Below, one piece after another: positions 35,256 to 43,334 of a DNA stretch of 64,000 nucleotides; positions within the stretch are counted from its first letter, which is position 1, and each line of letters opens with the position of its first letter. The translations under genes and the position numbers were made by a program. Below the pieces are notes generated by a model. It saw only the letters and a list, made by a program, of their open reading frames with translations. It was not told the DNA's origin and made no database searches. The stretch is from Paenibacillus ginsengihumi DSM 21568 (lineage in GTDB: Bacteria; Bacillota; Bacilli; Paenibacillales; NBRC-103111): contig NZ_KB905562.1 of the NCBI RefSeq assembly GCF_000380965.1, positions 24,535 to 88,534 of the forward strand, written 5' to 3'.

Positions 35256-35300
35256 AGACGCCGATGACGAGCGATTCCTTCCATACATTGGTCGCCGCCA
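35256..35300 (+). repeat. Family A fragment (left half)
   Basis: AGACGCCGATGACGAGCG and a few more bases of the left hairpin region. It breaks off into a family C fragment. Confidence 0.7.
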
Positions 35301-35330
35301 TGCTCGCCAGCCTCGATGGTTGCTTTACCC

Positions 35331-35400
35331 GGCTAACGCTTGCCACAGAGCTTGTTTCATTCGGCTTTGAAATTGCTGCGAGGAATGATTCGCCCAGAGA
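35331..35400 (+). repeat. Family C fragment
   Basis: GGCTAACGCTTGCCACAGAG and following bases match the first third of family C; the rest is lost or diverged. Confidence 0.65.
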
Positions 35401-35489
35401 CCTATGCAGGTCTATTCGACAAAATTCCGGCTTCGCGCCGGCGAAACGATTTGCTTTGAGCCTTTGGGCTAGTATATGATAAGATGAGG

Positions 35490-35575
35490 CGAGCGAATCC
35501 TGTCGTCATCGGCTGTCGCCTGCGGTGTTGAAAATTCAGCGTTTGGTTGCTTCGCCTGCTGAAAATTTGCTGACG
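35490..35575 (+). repeat. Family A fragment, diverged
   Basis: GAGCGAATCCTGTCGTCATC and CACCTGCGGTGTTGAAAATT-like sequence followed by a TTCAGCG...CGCCTGCTGAA core, so the right hairpin is altered. The downstream TTGCTG (35567) with TACGAT (35591) could be the promoter of the next lipoprotein gene. Confidence 0.6.
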
Positions 35576-35622
35576 ATTTCTGTTACATGTTACGATACAG
35601 TTTTGGGAGGAGAAGGGGGACC

Positions 35623-36159
35623 ATGAAGGGGAAGTTGCTGCTTATGGCGCTGCTCTTGGCATTCTCTGTGCTTACCGGCTGCAGCAAAGGTCCGAAGGCG
35701 GATGTCACGCTCTTTTTGATGGCCTCAAATGGTGTGCCTAACGAGGTAGGGGAAAAATTGCAGCAGTCGCTGCAGGCCAAAGTCGGCGAGGGGATGACGG
35801 TGGAAGTGGTCACGACGCCGATCTTTTCCCTGGAAAAGCTGATCGTCGAGATCGCCGCTGGCGGACACGGCGTGCTTATCGTTCCCGGCGAGCAGTTCAA
35901 GGCGCTCGGACAACAGGGAGGCTACGTCAGCCTGGACGATGTGGCGAACCCGGAGGATTATCCGGAGGGCGTGCTGGAGATGACGGAGGACGGCAAGACG
36001 GAGAAACATCTGTACGGCATCCCGCTCGAGCATTCCAGGTGGTTTGCCGATCTGCAGCTGAACGGCAAAGATTTGTTCGCATTCATCCCGCTGAATGCGC
36101 CGGACCACGAAAAGGCGAAGCAGGTCATGAAGATCATTGCCGAGAAGAAGCAAGATTGA
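35623..36159 (+). CDS. Small lipoprotein of unknown function
   Basis: 178 residues. Lipoprotein signal with SVLTGC (Cys20). The mature part (ADVTLFLMASNGVPNEVGEK...GMTVEVVTTPIFSLEKLIVEIAAGGHGVLIVPG) looks like one lobe of a periplasmic-binding-protein fold, but it is far too short for a full binding protein. Start ATG follows GGGAGGAGAAGGGGGACC. It sits just upstream of the cobalamin riboswitch, and its link to B12 uptake is only positional. I do not recognise a family. Confidence 0.75.
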   Translation: MKGKLLLMALLLAFSVLTGCSKGPKADVTLFLMASNGVPNEVGEKLQQSLQAKVGEGMTVEVVTTPIFSLEKLIVEIAAGGHGVLIVPGEQFKALGQQGGYVSLDDVANPEDYPEGVLEMTEDGKTEKHLYGIPLEHSRWFADLQLNGKDLFAFIPLNAPDHEKAKQVMKIIAEKKQD

Positions 36160-36187
36160 CCGTAAGCTATGCTCATATATCATCCTT

Positions 36188-36382
36188 TCAGGTGCTTGCC
36201 GCATCCTCGCCGATGCGTCAGGGTAAAAGGGAAGCCGGTGCGAATCCGGCACGGTCCCGCCACTGTGAATGGATATAAGCTTCCGCATCAGCCACTGCCT
36301 GCAAGAGACGCGGGCGGGAAGGAGCGGAAAGCCGCGAAGCTGCCGCTTCGCATCCATGATTCAGGAAACCTGCCTGCAAAAG
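36188..36382 (+). promoter_or_regulatory. Cobalamin (AdoCbl-type) riboswitch
   Basis: The conserved core is unmistakable: GGGAAGCCGGTGCGAATCC, GGCACGGTCCCGCCACTGTG, then AGCCACTGCCTG, closing with TTCAGGAAACCTGCCTGC. It precedes a terminator and the btuF gene, so bound cobalamin should stop transcription of the whole B12 block. Confidence 0.95.
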
Positions 36383-36489
36383 GGTTATGGTCGCATCCTT
36401 TCGAGGAAGAGGAGGCACCGCGGACTCATGCGCGCAACAAACAAGCCGCCCGTCGGCTCCCGATATTCGCGTACGGCAGGGCCCCGGGT

Positions 36490-36533
36490 GCGCTCCGCTC
36501 ATCTTCACGAAGGATGAGGCGGAGCATTTTTTG
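36490..36533 (+). terminator. Riboswitch-controlled terminator
   Basis: GCTCCGCTCATC...GATGAGGCGGAGC followed by ATTTTTTG, between the cobalamin aptamer and btuF: the expected expression platform. Confidence 0.85.
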
Positions 36534-36565
36534 TTTAACCACACGTTTGAAGGGGAGAACGGATA

Positions 36566-37588
36566 ATGGCAAATCATCGCAAGCAGAAGACAAAATGGTT
36601 AGCCGCGCTGCTCGGGTTAGCGCTGGCCTTTACCGCAGCAGGCTGCGGCGCGGGAGGCGGCGCGCCGGACGGGGGAGCGGCAGCCCAGCCGCAGACGTCG
36701 CCGGGCAGCGCGCCGCCCGGGCAAAACGCCGGAGATGCCGAGAAGCGGACGGTCTATCCGTTCACGGTGAAGGATGCGACCGGGCGGGAATTCGTGTTCG
36801 GGAAAGCGCCGGAGCGCATCGCTTCGACGTCGCCCAGCGAGACGGAGATGCTGTTCGCGCTGGGGCTCGGAGACAAGGTCGTCGGCGTATCGGACTTTTG
36901 CGACTATCCGGAAGAAGCGAAAGCGAAGCCGAAGCTCGGCAGCATTACGAAGCCGAACGAAGAGGCGCTGATCGGAACGGGGGCAGATCTTGTGCTTGCC
37001 GGGGTGTCGATGAAGCTGCCGACGGTGGAGAAGCTTAGGGAGTTGCAGGTTCCGCTGTTCAAGGTCGAGCCGAAGACGGTGGACGACATCATGAACAACC
37101 TGCTGTTGATGGGGCAAATCTTCGACAGGCAGGCGCGCGCCGAGGAGCTGGTGGCCGAGATGAAGGCCGAACGGCAGAAGGTCGTGGACGCGGTCAAGGA
37201 CTTGAAGCCCGAAGAACGAAAAAAGGTGTTCTTTGAGTTTTCGCCGGGCTGGACGGTCGGTAAAGGCGAGTTTCTGGATGAGCTGATCCGGCTGGCGGGC
37301 GGCGTCAATGTTGCCGGCGAGGAGCAAGGGTACGTGCAGATCAGCGAGGAGAAGGTGATCGCCGACAATCCTCAGGTTATTCTGTACCCCGAAGGCATTA
37401 TCGACGATCAGTCGAAGAAGCCGATGGACCAGCTTATCCGCGAGCGAAGCGGCTGGGACAAGATCGACGCCGTGAAGAACGACCGGCTGGCAGGCGTGGA
37501 CAAAGATGTCGTCAGCCGTCCGGGCCCGCGGATTATGCAGGGGCTGACGGAAATCGCCAAGGGCATTTATCCCGAATTGGTGAAATAA
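36566..37588 (+). CDS. btuF: Cobalamin ABC transporter substrate-binding lipoprotein
   Basis: 340 residues. Lipoprotein signal with FTAAGC (Cys27), then a Gly/Ala/Pro-rich tether to about residue 60. The class III binding-protein fold follows: TVKDATGREFVFGKAPERIAS, SETEMLFALGLGDKVVGVSDFCDYP, and a long inter-lobe helix (IMNNLLLMGQIFDRQARAEELV). Heme or siderophore proteins share the fold, but the riboswitch and the cob genes behind it point to cobalamin or cobinamide. Start ATG follows GAAGGGGAG. Confidence 0.9.
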   Translation: MANHRKQKTKWLAALLGLALAFTAAGCGAGGGAPDGGAAAQPQTSPGSAPPGQNAGDAEKRTVYPFTVKDATGREFVFGKAPERIASTSPSETEMLFALGLGDKVVGVSDFCDYPEEAKAKPKLGSITKPNEEALIGTGADLVLAGVSMKLPTVEKLRELQVPLFKVEPKTVDDIMNNLLLMGQIFDRQARAEELVAEMKAERQKVVDAVKDLKPEERKKVFFEFSPGWTVGKGEFLDELIRLAGGVNVAGEEQGYVQISEEKVIADNPQVILYPEGIIDDQSKKPMDQLIRERSGWDKIDAVKNDRLAGVDKDVVSRPGPRIMQGLTEIAKGIYPELVK

Positions 37589-37589
37589 C

Positions 37590-38627
37590 ATGAAGCGCAG
37601 ATTGCTGCTGTGGGGAGGGGCGGGCATCGCCCTGCTCCTCTTGTCCGCGACGGCGGCTTTGTCGATCGGCACCGTGCGCATTCCTTTTACGCACGTATGG
37701 GGAATCGTGGCGCACCATGTGCCTGGCGTGGGCAGCGGCTTGGAGCCTTACTGGACCGAAGCCGAGGAGCAAATTATTTGGAAGGTGCGCCTTCCCCGCG
37801 TCGCGCTCGGCCTGTTGGTCGGAGCGGCGCTCGGCGTATCCGGAGCGGCCTTTCAAGGGGTGCTGCGCAATCCGCTCGCCGATCCGTATACGCTGGGCGT
37901 GTCCTCGGGCGCTTCCGTCGGAGCGGCTTTTTTAATCTTATTCGGTTATCAATACTTGTTCGGTCCCTGGACAGTCCCTGCGGTGGCGTTTGCGACAGGG
38001 ACGCTTTCGCTTGTCACGGTGCTGGCGCTTGCCCGCACTCACGGCAAAATGCCGCTGGAGACGGTGATTTTGTCGGGCGTCGTGATGCAGGCTTTTCTCG
38101 GTTCGTTCGTCTCGTTCATGGTTTCCTTATCCGATCAGGCCATTAATGAAATCATTTTTTGGGTCATGGGCAGTCTGGCGCTGCGCGGCTGGTCGTACAC
38201 GGCCGTGCTGCTGCCTTATTTGGCGATCGGCGGCGCGATCCTGCTGAGCTATGGGCGGGCGATGAATCTGCTTGCCCTCGGCGAGCGGCAGGCCGCCCAT
38301 CTCGGCGTGCGCGTGGAGCGGACGAAGCTGATCGTGCTGGCCGCCTCCACGCTCGTGACGGCGGCCGCCGTCTCCGTATCCGGCGTCATCGCCTTCGTCG
38401 GGCTCATTATTCCTCATCTGCTGAGGCTGGCGATGGGGCCGGATTACCGGCTGCTGCTGCCGATGTCCTTGCTCGGCGGAGCCGTCTATGTCGTCCTGGC
38501 GGATACGCTTGCCCGGACGCTGCTGGCGCCGACGGAAATACCGCTCGGCGTCGTAACCGCCTTGCTCGGCGCGCCGTTCTTCGCCTGGCTGCTGCACCGG
38601 TCGAAGCGGGCGGGGAAGCTGAGCTGA
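37590..38627 (+). CDS. btuC: Cobalamin ABC transporter permease (FecCD family)
   Basis: 345 residues, about ten membrane segments. FecCD hallmarks: VRLPRVALGLLVGAALGVSG, FQGVLRNPLADPYTLGVSSG, and GVIAFVGLIIPHLLRL near the C-terminus. It starts one base after the btuF stop, so translation is coupled. Confidence 0.93.
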   Translation: MKRRLLLWGGAGIALLLLSATAALSIGTVRIPFTHVWGIVAHHVPGVGSGLEPYWTEAEEQIIWKVRLPRVALGLLVGAALGVSGAAFQGVLRNPLADPYTLGVSSGASVGAAFLILFGYQYLFGPWTVPAVAFATGTLSLVTVLALARTHGKMPLETVILSGVVMQAFLGSFVSFMVSLSDQAINEIIFWVMGSLALRGWSYTAVLLPYLAIGGAILLSYGRAMNLLALGERQAAHLGVRVERTKLIVLAASTLVTAAAVSVSGVIAFVGLIIPHLLRLAMGPDYRLLLPMSLLGGAVYVVLADTLARTLLAPTEIPLGVVTALLGAPFFAWLLHRSKRAGKLS

Positions 38628-38677
38628 TGCCGGCGGCATTCATTTTGGTCATTCGCTTAAAAAGGAGGGACAATCCG

Positions 38678-39547
38678 ATGGCGGCACAATCGGAAAGCGC
38701 GGCGGGCCGGGCGCGGAAAGGCGCCGAGACGGGGCATGCTTCCGCTGGACATGGAAGCGAGATCGTCCTGGAGGCGAAGGACATCGGCAAAACGTTCGGC
38801 GAGCGGCAGGTGCTGGAGCGGATCGCTTTTCAGGTGAAACGGGGCGAGTGGCTCGGCATTCTCGGGCCAAACGGGAGCGGCAAGTCGACGTTGCTGCATA
38901 TTTTGTCGGGCGTGGAGATGCCAACGGCAGGCCAGGCGCTGCTCGCGGGCAAGCCGCTTGCCGCTTATTCGCGCAAGGAGCTGGCCCGCTTCGTGGCCGT
39001 GCTGTCGCAGGACGCGCTGCCGCCGCTCGGGTTCACCGTGCGCGAGATTATCGAGATGGGCCGCTATCCTTATCAGAACTGGTTCGGGGATGAAACGGGC
39101 GAATCCGGCGGGCTGGTGGAGCGGATTATCGAGCGCCTCAAGCTCGGGCCGCTGAGCGACAGAACGGTGAATAAGCTCAGCGGAGGCGAGCGGCAGCGGG
39201 TCGCGCTCGGCAAAGTGATGGCTCAGGAGCCGAGGCTGCTGTTGCTGGACGAACCGACAACCTTTCTCGATATCGGCTATCAGCTGGAAATGATGGAGCT
39301 CATCCGGACGTGGCAGCAGGAAGGCGGGCTGACGGTCGTTTCCGTGCTGCACGATCTGAACTTGGCGGCGCAGTTCTGCGACCGCCTCATGCTGGTAAGC
39401 AGGGGGCGGATCGCCGGGATGGGCGCGCCCCACGATGTGATCGAAGCCCGGCTGTTGTCCGAGGTGTACGGGACGGAGCCTCATGTGCTGCCGCACCCGG
39501 GCAGCGGGGTACCGCAAATATTGCTTGGAAAGGGGAAGCGTTCATGA
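38678..39547 (+). CDS. btuD: Cobalamin ABC transporter ATPase
   Basis: 289 residues. Walker A GPNGSGKST, signature LSGGERQRVALGK, Walker B LLLLDEPTTFLD and the switch His in SVLHDLNLA. The first 25 residues are a charged, non-conserved extension. I chose the ATG at 38678 because AAAGGAGGG lies 8 bases upstream. An in-frame ATG at 38627 overlaps the btuC stop and would add 17 residues. Its stop overlaps the cobT start (ATGA). Confidence 0.93.
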   Translation: MAAQSESAAGRARKGAETGHASAGHGSEIVLEAKDIGKTFGERQVLERIAFQVKRGEWLGILGPNGSGKSTLLHILSGVEMPTAGQALLAGKPLAAYSRKELARFVAVLSQDALPPLGFTVREIIEMGRYPYQNWFGDETGESGGLVERIIERLKLGPLSDRTVNKLSGGERQRVALGKVMAQEPRLLLLDEPTTFLDIGYQLEMMELIRTWQQEGGLTVVSVLHDLNLAAQFCDRLMLVSRGRIAGMGAPHDVIEARLLSEVYGTEPHVLPHPGSGVPQILLGKGKRS

Positions 39548-40611
39548 CAGGCATAACGCTTAAGCAAGTGATTCAGGAGATCGGGCCGCTCGATACGGCC
39601 GCCATGGAGGCGGCCGCGCGGCATTCGGACAAGCTGACGAAGCCGCCGGGCAGCCTGGGGCGGCTCGAGGCGGTGGCGCGGCAGCTTGCCGGCATCTTCG
39701 GCGAGCCGATTCCCCGTCTCGGCCGCAAAGCGGTCATCGTGATGGCCGGCGATCACGGCGTCTGCGAGGAAGGGGTAAGCGCCTTTCCTGCGGAGGTGAC
39801 GCCGCAGATGGTGCTCAACTTCCTGCAGGGCGGAGCGGCCGTCAATGCGCTCGCGCGGCAGACCGGCGCCGACGTGGTGTGCGTCGACATCGGCGTGAAT
39901 GCCGACCTGTCCCACCCCGCGCTCGTATCGCGCAAAATCCGCAGAGGCACAGCCAATATGGCGAAAGGGCCGGCCATGTCGCGGGAAGAGGCGGAGGCGG
40001 CGATTTTGGCCGGCGCGCAGCTGGTCGAGGAGCTGGCGGCGGGCGGCTGCAGCCTGTTTGCCACCGGCGAGATGGGCATCGGCAACACGACGCCGAGCGC
40101 GGCGCTGCTCGCCGTGCTGGCCGGCATCGAGCCCGCTGCGGCTGCGGGCCGCGGCACCGGCATCGACGACAGCGCACTGACGCGCAAGCAGGCGGTCATC
40201 CGGCGCGCCATCGAGGTGAACCGCCCGGACCCGGCCGATCCGCTGGACGTCCTGGCGAAAGTCGGAGGGCTTGAGATCGCCGGACTCGTCGGCGTCATTC
40301 TTGGCGCGGCCCGCTGCCGCCGTCCGGTCGTCATCGACGGCTTCATCTCGTCGGCAGCCGCGCTGGTCGCCAGCCGCCTCGCTCCGCGGAGCGCGGACTA
40401 TATGATCGCCTCGCATCTGTCGCACGAGCAGGGCCATGCCCGCTTGCTGGAGGCGATCGGGCTCGCGCCGATGCTGCACATGGACATGCGGCTCGGCGAA
40501 GGCACCGGGGCGGTGCTGGCCTTTCCGCTCATCGAGGCGTCCGTCCGCCTGATGGCGGAGATGGCGACGTTCGAGAGCGCGGGCATCTCCCAGGCGGCGG
40601 AGCGGCGGTGA
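39544..40611 (+). CDS. cobT: Nicotinate-nucleotide-dimethylbenzimidazole phosphoribosyltransferase
   Basis: 355 residues, standard for CobT. It activates the lower-ligand base (DMB or another base) to its alpha-ribotide for cobamide assembly. Conserved parts: TKPPGSLGRLEA, VIVMAGDHGVCEEGVSAFP, GEMGIGNTTPSAAL, and GTGIDDSALTRKQ. The DMB-pocket region and SHLSHEQGH near the end are intact. It overlaps btuD by four bases. Confidence 0.95.
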   Translation: MTGITLKQVIQEIGPLDTAAMEAAARHSDKLTKPPGSLGRLEAVARQLAGIFGEPIPRLGRKAVIVMAGDHGVCEEGVSAFPAEVTPQMVLNFLQGGAAVNALARQTGADVVCVDIGVNADLSHPALVSRKIRRGTANMAKGPAMSREEAEAAILAGAQLVEELAAGGCSLFATGEMGIGNTTPSAALLAVLAGIEPAAAAGRGTGIDDSALTRKQAVIRRAIEVNRPDPADPLDVLAKVGGLEIAGLVGVILGAARCRRPVVIDGFISSAAALVASRLAPRSADYMIASHLSHEQGHARLLEAIGLAPMLHMDMRLGEGTGAVLAFPLIEASVRLMAEMATFESAGISQAAERR

Positions 40612-40615
40612 AGCG

Positions 40616-41230
40616 ATGAAGGTGCTGGTGACAGGCGGCGCGCGCAGCGGCAAAAGCGCGTTCGCGGAACGGTATGCGGCGAAGCTCGCGCCGGAAGGCA
40701 TTTATATTGCGACGGCCCAGGCGTACGACGACGAAATGCGGCAGCGCATCGAGCAGCATCGGCAGGAGCGGGCGGAGCGCGGCTTCCGCTGGACTACCCG
40801 GGAGGAGCCGTACGATTTGGCGGGGGCGCTGAGGGAGCTTGCGGCGCAGCAGAGGCCGGAGGCCGGTCCGGCGCCCGGTCCGGCGCCCGCGGCAGAGGAA
40901 AGCGGCCGGCTTGGGCGCGTCGTGCTGGTCGACTGCCTTACGCTGTGGCTGTCCAACCGGCTGCTGGAGCGGGAAGGCGAAGCCGAGGCGGAGCGGCGGG
41001 TGGAAGCGCTCATCGAGGAATTGGCGCAGGCGTTCGCGGATTATTCCGGCGCGCTCGTTCTCGTGACTAACGAGGTCGGCTACGGGCTGGTGCCGGAATA
41101 CAAGCTTGGCCGCCAGTTCCGCGATTTGTCGGGTCGCATGAATCAGCGGCTGGCGCAGGCGGCGGATCAGGTGTTCCTCGTCACAGCCGGCATTCCGATC
41201 GAGCTGAAGAGCCGCCAATATTTCATATAA
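40616..41230 (+). CDS. cobU: Adenosylcobinamide kinase/guanylyltransferase
   Basis: 204 residues. P-loop GGARSGKSAFAE at residues 6-17. ATAQAYDDEMRQRIEQHR contains the His that takes the guanylyl group in CobU (the HR pair), and TNEVGYGLVPEYKLGRQFRD follows. It phosphorylates adenosylcobinamide and transfers GMP. An Ala/Pro/Gly-rich insert (residues about 80-98) is unusual. It lies four bases after cobT. Confidence 0.95.
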   Translation: MKVLVTGGARSGKSAFAERYAAKLAPEGIYIATAQAYDDEMRQRIEQHRQERAERGFRWTTREEPYDLAGALRELAAQQRPEAGPAPGPAPAAEESGRLGRVVLVDCLTLWLSNRLLEREGEAEAERRVEALIEELAQAFADYSGALVLVTNEVGYGLVPEYKLGRQFRDLSGRMNQRLAQAADQVFLVTAGIPIELKSRQYFI

Positions 41231-41246
41231 AAACGGGTGAACGCAA

Positions 41247-42383
41247 TTGATCCTATACAGCTGGCAAGAAACGGCGGCGATGGTGCTGGCGGCGCTCGTC
41301 ATCGACTGGTGGATCGGCGATCCGAGATGGCGCTGGCTGACGCATCCGGTCATATGGATCGGGCGCTGGATCGCTTGGCTGGAGCGGAAGCTGTACGCTG
41401 CGGCAGGCAGTTCCCGCCACGTTCCGGACGCCGCAGGTGCGGAGGCGGGGGTTGCGGCAACGCCGGAACGGCCGCCGGCGCCAGATGCTTCTTCCGCGGG
41501 CTCAGCCGCCGCCCAAGGGCAGCAGAACGGCGCATCGTCTGCCGGGATGCGGTCGCCCGATCGGTCGGCCGCATCGCTTCGGCGGAGAGGGATCGTTCTG
41601 ACGCTGCTTACTTTGGCGGTCGCGTTCGGAGCGATGTGGGCCTTGTGGTATGCGGCCAAGGAGCTGCACGAATGGCTCGGCTATGCCGTCAACACCTGGT
41701 TCATCTCGACGACGATTGCGGTCAAAGGGCTGAAGGACGCCGCGCTGGAGGTTTACCGCCCGCTGTGCGCAGGCGACCTGGACGAAGCCCGTCTCAAGAC
41801 GGGCTACATTGTCGGCAGGGATACGAGCAGCCTCGGCGAAGATGAGCTGACGCGGGCGACGGTGGAGACGGTTGCGGAGAATACGGTCGATGCCGTCGTC
41901 TCGCCGCTATGCTATGCGCTGCTCGGCGGCGCTCCTCTGGCGATGCTGTACCGCGCGGCCAATACGCTCGATTCGATGGTCGGCTATAACAACGACAAGT
42001 ATCGGCATTTCGGCTGGGCTTCCGCCAGGTGGGACGATGTCATGAACTGGATTCCGGCCCGGCTGACAGGGCTTATGCTGGTGCTCGCAGCGCTGCTGGC
42101 GCCGGGATTGAACGGGCGGCGGGCGGCCGCGGCTCTCCGGCGTTTCGCCCGGCTCCATCCGAGCCCGAACAGCGGCATCCCGGAATCGGCCGTAGCCGGC
42201 GCGCTCGGCATCGAGCTGGGCGGCACGAACATCTACGGCGGCCGCGTGAGCGAGCGGGCGAGGATGGGCTGGCCGCTGCGGCCGCGCGGCAGGGAAGATA
42301 TTATTCGCGCCGTGCGCCTGATGTACGGCGTGAGCTGCGGAATAGCGGGGGGGCTGGTATGCGCGCTGTTGTTGACGCTCTGA
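41247..42383 (+). CDS. cbiB: Adenosylcobinamide-phosphate synthase
   Basis: 378 residues, membrane protein that attaches aminopropanol (phosphate) to adenosylcobyric acid. VIDWWIGDPRWRWLTHPVIWIGRWIA at the N-terminus, NTVDAVVSPLCYALLGG, and GYNNDKYRHFGWASARWDD are CbiB signatures. A low-complexity Ala/Pro/Ser insert (about residues 58-112) interrupts the N-terminal part. Starts with TTG. It overlaps cobS by 25 bases. Confidence 0.92.
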   Translation: MILYSWQETAAMVLAALVIDWWIGDPRWRWLTHPVIWIGRWIAWLERKLYAAAGSSRHVPDAAGAEAGVAATPERPPAPDASSAGSAAAQGQQNGASSAGMRSPDRSAASLRRRGIVLTLLTLAVAFGAMWALWYAAKELHEWLGYAVNTWFISTTIAVKGLKDAALEVYRPLCAGDLDEARLKTGYIVGRDTSSLGEDELTRATVETVAENTVDAVVSPLCYALLGGAPLAMLYRAANTLDSMVGYNNDKYRHFGWASARWDDVMNWIPARLTGLMLVLAALLAPGLNGRRAAAALRRFARLHPSPNSGIPESAVAGALGIELGGTNIYGGRVSERARMGWPLRPRGREDIIRAVRLMYGVSCGIAGGLVCALLLTL

Positions 42384-43174
42384 AGGGCTGGTTTGCCGCT
42401 GTGGCGGCGGCTTTTCAGTTTTTGTCGAGGTTTCCGGTGCCGGTTCGGCTGAACTATACGGAGGAGCTGTTTCGGCGCAGCACAGTCGGCTATCCGCTCG
42501 TCGGCCTGGCGATCGGCTTGGCGGTGCTGGGAGCGGCCTGGCTGCTGGACGGAATCCTTCCCGCCGGTCCTGCGGCGGCGCTCGTCCTGGCCATCTGGGT
42601 CGCGCTGACAGGCGGGCTGCACCTGGACGGCCTGATGGATACGGCGGACGGTATTTTAAGCCACCGGCCGCGCGAGAAAATGCTGGAGATTATGAAAGAC
42701 AGCCGCGTCGGGGCGATGGGCGTGCTCGCTTGCGCGCTGGTGCTGCTGCTGAAATGGAGCCTGCTGACGGAGCTGATCGGACGATGGCCGTCGGCCTGGC
42801 TGCTGCCGCTCGTTCCCGTGTGGAGCCGCTGGTACATGGTCGCGGCCATCGCTTCCTGGCCATATGCCCGCCAAGGGCAGGAAGGCGGCATGGGCGGGAT
42901 GTTCCGCTCGGTGCGGCTAAGGCATACCGCGGCTGCCGGCATTCTGGCGGTGCTGCTGTCCGCCGCTGTCGTCGCGACAATGCCGGCTGCGGAGGGAAGG
43001 CTTGCCGCCGCGCTGACCGGCTTTCTGCTGCTCTTGACGTGCGCTGTCGCCGGCAATCGCATGAGCGCCTATATTCACCGCAAGCTCGGCGGATTGACGG
43101 GGGACACGTACGGAGCGATGAACGAGCTGCTGGAGACGCTGCTTTTGCTTGTCCTGCTGCTCGTGATGCGTTAG
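42359..43174 (+). CDS. cobS: Adenosylcobinamide-GDP ribazoletransferase (cobalamin synthase)
   Basis: 271 residues, polytopic membrane enzyme joining the activated lower ligand to adenosylcobinamide-GDP. FQFLSRFPVP at the N-terminus, GGLHLDGLMDTADGILSH with the metal-binding Asp residues, MKDSRVGAMGV, and GGLTGDTYGAMNE near the end are all present. The start codon lies inside the end of cbiB. Confidence 0.94.
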   Translation: MRAVVDALKGWFAAVAAAFQFLSRFPVPVRLNYTEELFRRSTVGYPLVGLAIGLAVLGAAWLLDGILPAGPAAALVLAIWVALTGGLHLDGLMDTADGILSHRPREKMLEIMKDSRVGAMGVLACALVLLLKWSLLTELIGRWPSAWLLPLVPVWSRWYMVAAIASWPYARQGQEGGMGGMFRSVRLRHTAAAGILAVLLSAAVVATMPAAEGRLAAALTGFLLLLTCAVAGNRMSAYIHRKLGGLTGDTYGAMNELLETLLLLVLLLVMR

Positions 43175-43277
43175 GAGGCCTTGATTTAGCGGGCAGATAT
43201 CCGGCTTGCCGGCAAGGTCGTTCGCTTATGCCAGCGATCGCGATCATGGCCCGCGCCGCTGGTTGTCATTGTACGAG

Positions 43278-43313
43278 CGGCCCGATCTGTTCGGTCATGA
43301 GACGATCGGGCCG
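43278..43313 (+). other. Strong hairpin between cobS and cobD-cbiP
   Basis: CGGCCCGATC...GATCGGGCCG (10-bp perfect stem, 16-base loop), 21 bases before the next start. No T-run follows. It could be an mRNA processing or attenuation site. Confidence 0.5.
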
Positions 43314-43334
43314 TTAATCAGAGGGGGGAATTTT